This document shows positions 60,498 through 64,000 of a DNA stretch of 64,000 bases, in pieces (within the stretch, counting starts at the first letter, position 1; every line of letters starts with the position of its first letter). A program made the position numbers and the translations under genes. The stretch is from Bacillus sp. V3B. Its GTDB lineage: Bacteria; Bacillota; Bacilli; Bacillales; Cytobacillaceae. The notes under the pieces were generated by a model. It did not search any database. It was given only the letters and a program-made list of their open reading frames with translations, and had not been told where the DNA came from. The stretch lies in contig NZ_JAETXM010000001.1 in NCBI RefSeq assembly GCF_024494465.1, positions 124,001 to 188,000 on the forward strand, in the 5' to 3' direction.

Positions 60498-61940
60498 TTG
60501 AAAAAATTGATTGTTAATTATTTAACAAGGGAAAAACGTTTTGCTCTTTTAGAGGATCAAAAAGTAGAGAAGCTAGTGGTGAAGCAGCCCAAACACGCTT
60601 CTATTGTCGGAAATATATATATGGGTACGGTTACAAAAGTTCTTCCCGGAATGAATGCGGCTTTTGTTGACATTGGTGAAGGGAAGAATGGTTTTATTCA
60701 TCGTAACAAACTAGCTTCTTTTGTCCAATCGGAAGAAGAGAAGGGTCAAAAAGAAAAACGTGGTATTTCATCTTTTGTTCATCAAGGAGAAAGGCTGATG
60801 GTTCAAGTGGAAAAGGATGCAACCGGAACAAAAGGACCACGATTAACAGCTGTGATTGAACTTTCGGGAAACCATTTAATTTATATGCCTAAAGGAAGAT
60901 ATGTAGCAGTTTCAAAAAAAATAGAGCAGTTTGAAGCAAGAGAGAGATGTCGTCGGTTTGGCTATGAGATTAAACAAAAGGAAGAGGGAATTATTTTTCG
61001 AACAAGTAGTGAGTCGGCCTCTGAACAGGAGATTAGAGTTGAATTAGATGAACTTCGTAGCGTGTATGATGAGCTTGAAAGCAAAGCAAAGTCAATGAAG
61101 AAAACGGGGAAATTATATGAGCAGGATCACTTCTTCACAGATATGATAGCAGAAATCAAACCCATTTCTGACTCTGTTGAGATGATCGTGGATGAACGTG
61201 AATTAGTAGACAATCTAAAAAAAATATTCCCGCTCCTACCTATTAGTTTGCATACAGCTAAAGAAAATATCTTTTCTGTCTATCATCTTGATGGTGAACT
61301 TGAAAAAGCTTTAAAACGAATCGTCTGGCTTGATAATGGTGCTTATTTGGTTATGGATGAAGTCGAGGCGCTTACCATTATTGATGTGAATACTGGCAAG
61401 TTTTCAGGAAAGCATGATATAGCGGATACCATTTTAAAAACAAATAGGTTGGCAGCGATAGAAACAGCAAGGCAAATTCGCCTGCGTGATCTTGGTGGAA
61501 TGATTTTAATTGATTTTATTGATATGAAAAACGATCATGAGCGTAATCAAGTGATGGAAGTAATGCAAAAGGAATTACAAAAAGATGGCCGGCGGACCAA
61601 TATCCTCGGTTTTACTCCGCTTGGTATTCTACAGCTAACACGAAAAAAGACAAAGGTCTCCCTTTCTGAAAGTCTGAAGGAGAAATGCCCACTATGTGAA
61701 GGGACAGGAAAAATCGCAAGTGCTGAAACGATAGCCTTTCGCCTTGAAAGAGAGCTTTATGAATATCGTAACGGGGATATTGAAGAAGTTGTGATTGAAT
61801 TAACAGACGAGGTAAAAAAGGTGTTTTGTGGAGAGCAAAATATTCATAGTAAGAGGTTAGAAGACTTATTAGGTTTTACTTTTACATTTACGATCCGGAC
61901 GAGTGATCAACCTTTTTATCATATTGGAAAACTTCGATAG
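60498..61940 (+). CDS. rng: Ribonuclease E/G family protein (Rng)
   Basis: A 480-residue endoribonuclease of the RNase G size class. The N-terminal S1 domain (about 35-125, GNIYMGTVTKVLPGMNAAFVDIG) is followed by the RNase E/G catalytic core with the DVNTGKF and LIDFIDM metal-binding aspartate motifs and the zinc link CPLCEGTG. The open frame from 60441 starts inside the terminator stem, so the TTG at 60498 after GAGG, giving LKKLIVNYLTREKR, is chosen. B. subtilis lacks this enzyme; other Bacillaceae have it here. Confidence 0.92.
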   Translation: MKKLIVNYLTREKRFALLEDQKVEKLVVKQPKHASIVGNIYMGTVTKVLPGMNAAFVDIGEGKNGFIHRNKLASFVQSEEEKGQKEKRGISSFVHQGERLMVQVEKDATGTKGPRLTAVIELSGNHLIYMPKGRYVAVSKKIEQFEARERCRRFGYEIKQKEEGIIFRTSSESASEQEIRVELDELRSVYDELESKAKSMKKTGKLYEQDHFFTDMIAEIKPISDSVEMIVDERELVDNLKKIFPLLPISLHTAKENIFSVYHLDGELEKALKRIVWLDNGAYLVMDEVEALTIIDVNTGKFSGKHDIADTILKTNRLAAIETARQIRLRDLGGMILIDFIDMKNDHERNQVMEVMQKELQKDGRRTNILGFTPLGILQLTRKKTKVSLSESLKEKCPLCEGTGKIASAETIAFRLERELYEYRNGDIEEVVIELTDEVKKVFCGEQNIHSKRLEDLLGFTFTFTIRTSDQPFYHIGKLR

Positions 61941-62064
61941 AAAGGGCACTTATCGATGATGAAATAAAGGTAAATAGTAACGGAACGTATCCTTCTAAGA
62001 GTCCAAAGAGAAAATTAGAATAGATGAGATAGGAATTTTGTCTATGTAAAGTCCTCTTTTCATA

Positions 62065-62093
62065 TTGACGAGATCTCTTCTATATGGTAATAT
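62065..62093 (+). promoter_or_regulatory. Promoter of the rplU operon
   Basis: TTGACG (62065-62070), 17 bp, TAATAT (62088-62093), about 10 bp ahead of the structured L21 leader. Confidence 0.6.
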
Positions 62094-62101
62094 TTTATTG
62101 T

Positions 62102-62190
62102 TATGTTTGTAGCACCTGTGCTACAACCGCTCAGAACAGGTTGTAAGTTTTTGCTCTAGCAAAACGCCTGTAATTGGCGAGTCTGAGTTT
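62102..62190 (+). ncRNA. L21 leader (ribosomal protein autoregulatory RNA)
   Basis: Bases between the promoter and rplU fold as the Bacillus L21 leader does: TTGTAGCAC/GTGCTACAA, TTTTGCT/AGCAAAA, CGCC/GGCG, and a closing pair CTCAGA (62131-62136) with TCTGAG (62182-62187). Alternative pairings ACCTGT/ACAGGT and ACAACC/GGTTGT compete with the first hairpin, which suits a switch. L21 is thought to bind such leaders. Confidence 0.85.
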
Positions 62191-62208
62191 ATGAGGAGGT
62201 GCAAGTTC

Positions 62209-62517
62209 ATGTACGCAATTATCGAAACAGGCGGTAAGCAAATCAAAGTAGAAGAAGGTCAAGAAATCTACATTGAAAAGTTAAACGCTGAAGCAGGAGA
62301 AACAGTTACTTTTGATAAAGTTCTTTTTGTTGGTGGAGAAAGTGTAAAAGTAGGAAGCCCAGTTGTTGAGGGTGCTACAGTTACAGCTAAAGTTGAAAAA
62401 CAAGGTCGTCAAAAGAAGATCATTGTTTTCAAATATAAAGCGAAGAAAAACTACCATAAAAAGCAAGGTCATCGTCAGCCATACACTAAAGTTGTTGTTG
62501 AAAAAATCAACGCTTAA
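62209..62517 (+). CDS. rplU: 50S ribosomal protein L21
   Basis: A 102-residue 23S rRNA-binding protein. The ATG at 62209 after GAGGAGGTG gives the standard [18 protein letters not shown]; an upstream ATG is not used. The C-terminal [17 protein letters not shown] is typical. It is the first gene of rplU-prp-rpmA. Confidence 0.98.
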   Translation: MYAIIETGGKQIKVEEGQEIYIEKLNAEAGETVTFDKVLFVGGESVKVGSPVVEGATVTAKVEKQGRQKKIIVFKYKAKKNYHKKQGHRQPYTKVVVEKINA

Positions 62518-62528
62518 GGTTTGACACG

Positions 62529-62861
62529 ATGATAAATATTACGATACATCGTAACGAGTCTGAATTGATTCAATCATTTACAATGAGCGGACATGCATTA
62601 TTTGCGGATCATGGTCAAGATATTGTCTGTGCAGGTGCATCTGCTATATCCTTTGGTAGCATCAATGCTGTTCACGAGTTAACAGGAATTATCCCTCATA
62701 TCGAGCAGAGTGATGATGGTTTCTTGAGTTGTATCATTCCGGAAAAAATTTCGGAAGATGTTCAAGAAAAAGTTCAACTCCTTCTTAAAGGAATGGTAAT
62801 TTCCTTACAAACGATTGAGGAACAATACGGAGAACATATAAAAATAACCTTCAAAAAGTAG
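62529..62861 (+). CDS. prp: Ribosomal-processing cysteine protease Prp (YsxB)
   Basis: Prp removes the N-terminal extension of L27. The catalytic dyad is His22 (SGHALFADHG) and Cys34 (DIVCAGASA), and the length is 110 residues. The location between rplU and rpmA is characteristic, and its substrate site is present in the next gene. Confidence 0.95.
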   Translation: MINITIHRNESELIQSFTMSGHALFADHGQDIVCAGASAISFGSINAVHELTGIIPHIEQSDDGFLSCIIPEKISEDVQEKVQLLLKGMVISLQTIEEQYGEHIKITFKK

Positions 62862-62873
62862 GAGGTGGAATAC

Positions 62874-63167
62874 ATGTTATTAAAATTAGATCTTCAGTTT
62901 TTTGCTTCTAAAAAAGGAGTAGGTTCTACAAAAAACGGTCGTGACTCAATCTCTAAGCGTCTTGGCGCTAAGCGTGCGGATGGACAATTCGTATCAGGCG
63001 GTAGCATTCTTTATCGTCAACGTGGTACGAAAATCTATCCAGGAGTAAACGTTGGCCGTGGTGGAGACGATACACTATTCGCAAAAGTTGACGGCGTTGT
63101 TAAGTTTGAGCGTGTAGGTCGTGATCGTAAACAAGTGAGCGTATATCCTGAAGCTCAAGAAGCGTAA
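62874..63167 (+). CDS. rpmA: 50S ribosomal protein L27 (with cleavable N-terminal extension)
   Basis: A 97-residue precursor. The start [15 protein letters not shown] carries the Firmicute-type extension cut by Prp after the FF pair, leaving ASKKG near the peptidyl-transferase centre. The ATG at 62874 after TAGGAGGTGG is chosen over an upstream in-frame codon. Confidence 0.97.
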   Translation: MLLKLDLQFFASKKGVGSTKNGRDSISKRLGAKRADGQFVSGGSILYRQRGTKIYPGVNVGRGGDDTLFAKVDGVVKFERVGRDRKQVSVYPEAQEA

Positions 63168-63175
63168 TCATGTCA

Positions 63176-63206
63176 GAAAACTCTAACCGTTTTGGTTAGA
63201 GTTTTC
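63176..63206 (+). terminator. Terminator of the rplU-prp-rpmA operon
   Basis: GAAAACTCTAACC pairs perfectly with GGTTAGAGTTTTC over a short T-rich loop. Confidence 0.88.
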
Positions 63207-63235
63207 TTTGTAGATGGAGACATACTATAAACATT

Positions 63236-63295
63236 ATAATTTAATATTTCAGGTACTTCTTTATCATAATTTAACATTTCAGATACTTCTTTTTC
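63236..63295 (+). repeat. Two tandem 30-bp repeats upstream of spo0B
   Basis: Copies 63236-63265 and 63266-63295 agree at 27 of 30 positions (each begins ATAATTTAA and ends ACTTCTTTNTC). No function is apparent. Confidence 0.8.
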
Positions 63296-63386
63296 CTCTA
63301 AAATACTTACTCTCTCTAACTTTTTTGATATACTAACAAAAAGTAGTCTTCTGACATTCAATAAATGTGTGGGGTATAAATAGATT

Positions 63387-63923
63387 ATGGAAAATGAATG
63401 GAATACGGCCGAGGTGCTTCGTCATGTACGCCATGACTGGTTAAATAAGTTGCAATTAATTAAGGGTAATTTAGATTTAGGGAAATTCGAGCGGGCAAAG
63501 GAAATTATCGGAGAAATCGTCATTGAGACCCAGAATGAAACGAGAGTTACGAACTTGAATCTTCCTTATTTTACAGTATTACTATTAACTCATAATTGGA
63601 AAAATACTTCATTTCAGCTTGAATTCGAAGTGATCGATGGATTAAAATGTGAAGGTCTTGATGATAAAGAACTTGCAAATTGGACAAGAAAGTTCTTTGC
63701 TTGTTTAAGTGAAGCTGCAAAGCTCTATTCGGATAATCATTTATTTCTAACGATTGAACCGCAGCAAGAAGGACTTCGTTTCTTTTTTGATTTTTGTGGA
63801 ATAATAGAAGAGAAAGAATTAATTGAACAATTTTTGCAAAATACTTCATTTGGGATCATAGTGAAACAGTTTGAAATTTCAGAGCTAGAGTTAACGCTTG
63901 AGGTTTTTATGTCTTATAAGTGA
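63387..63923 (+). CDS. spo0B: Sporulation initiation phosphotransferase Spo0B
   Basis: Spo0B passes phosphate from Spo0F to Spo0A in the phosphorelay. The 178-residue protein has the N-terminal helical hairpin with the phosphorylated histidine in RHDWLNKLQLIKGN (His16 here) and a C-terminal degenerate kinase-like ATPase fold. The position directly before obg is the same as in B. subtilis. The ribosome-binding site is modest (GTGGGG). Confidence 0.92.
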   Translation: MENEWNTAEVLRHVRHDWLNKLQLIKGNLDLGKFERAKEIIGEIVIETQNETRVTNLNLPYFTVLLLTHNWKNTSFQLEFEVIDGLKCEGLDDKELANWTRKFFACLSEAAKLYSDNHLFLTIEPQQEGLRFFFDFCGIIEEKELIEQFLQNTSFGIIVKQFEISELELTLEVFMSYK

Positions 63924-63968
63924 TAAGTTAGTTTGCCGTCCCAAATTATTGACGGGAGGATTAGAAAT

Positions 63969-64000
63969 ATGTTTGTCGATCAAGTTAAAATTTATGTAAA
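63969..64000 (+). CDS. obg: GTPase Obg, first codons only (3' truncated by window edge)
   Basis: The ATG at 63969 follows a GGGAGGA site. The ten codons present read MFVDQVKIYV, the invariant start of Obg/CgtA, a ribosome-associated GTPase that follows spo0B in Bacillus. Confidence 0.88.
   Translation, partial: MFVDQVKIYV

Noticed and set aside
63173-63361. 62-residue minus-strand open frame after rpmA
   Set aside because: It is made largely of the tandem 30-bp repeat and overlaps the rpmA terminator; no ribosome-binding site supports it.

Overview
The window is a contiguous stretch of the chromosome of an endospore-forming, low-GC Firmicute of the family Bacillaceae. The gene order matches the well-known Bacillus block murI-gerM-rdgB-ysnB / ilvBHC-leuABCD / ysoA-tig-clpX-lonB-lonA-engB / hemAXCDBL / spoVID-ysxE / valS-folC / spoIIB-maf-radC / mreBCD-minCD / spoIVFAB / rplU-prp-rpmA / spo0B-obg. 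Sporulation genes are spread throughout (gerM, lonB, spoVID, ysxE, spoIIB, spoIVFA, spoIVFB, spo0B). The species cannot be named from the sequence alone. It is not B. subtilis: it carries a type IV pilus locus and an RNase G-type gene, and it lacks rph between gerM and rdgB.

Layout. 1-4.1 kb: end of a Crp/Fnr regulator, then murI, gerM, rdgB and ysnB. 4.17-4.25 kb: tRNA-Arg(TCT). 4.4-13.4 kb: a branched-chain amino acid operon with a candidate CcpA site, a candidate CodY site and a leucine-type T-box leader. 13.4-22.7 kb: TPR protein, trigger factor, ClpX, LonB (with a perfect sigma-F promoter match), LonA and EngB. 22.8-29.9 kb: a LiaF-like membrane protein on the minus strand, then the heme operon headed by a PerR-type box. 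30-37.4 kb: spoVID-ysxE, a conserved-looking 63-residue membrane protein on the minus strand, T-box-controlled valS, and folC. 37.7-51.0 kb: a complete type IV pilus locus, made of a three-gene minus-strand minor-pilin operon diverging from a ten-gene plus-strand operon (acidic membrane protein, VanW-like protein, PilB, PilT, PilC, PilA, PilD, PilM, PilN, PilO). 51.1-64 kb: spoIIB-maf-radC, mreBCD-minCD, spoIVFAB, rng, the L21 leader with rplU-prp-rpmA, spo0B and the first codons of obg.

The most unusual region is the pilus locus. It sits where B. subtilis keeps only comC (the prepilin peptidase gene) between folC and spoIIB. It encodes a retraction ATPase, a PilX-like minor pilin with a beta-solenoid-looking C-terminal half, a PilO-like protein ending in a LysM domain, and a VanW-like gene with an apparent one-base frameshift near its 3' end. 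Other noteworthy points are a dispersed GCGCCTT-type intergenic repeat family (one remnant lies inside the valS T-box leader), a break with hairpin and repeats between leuA and leuB, and several well-matched regulatory sites (cre, PerR, sigma-F, sigma-E).
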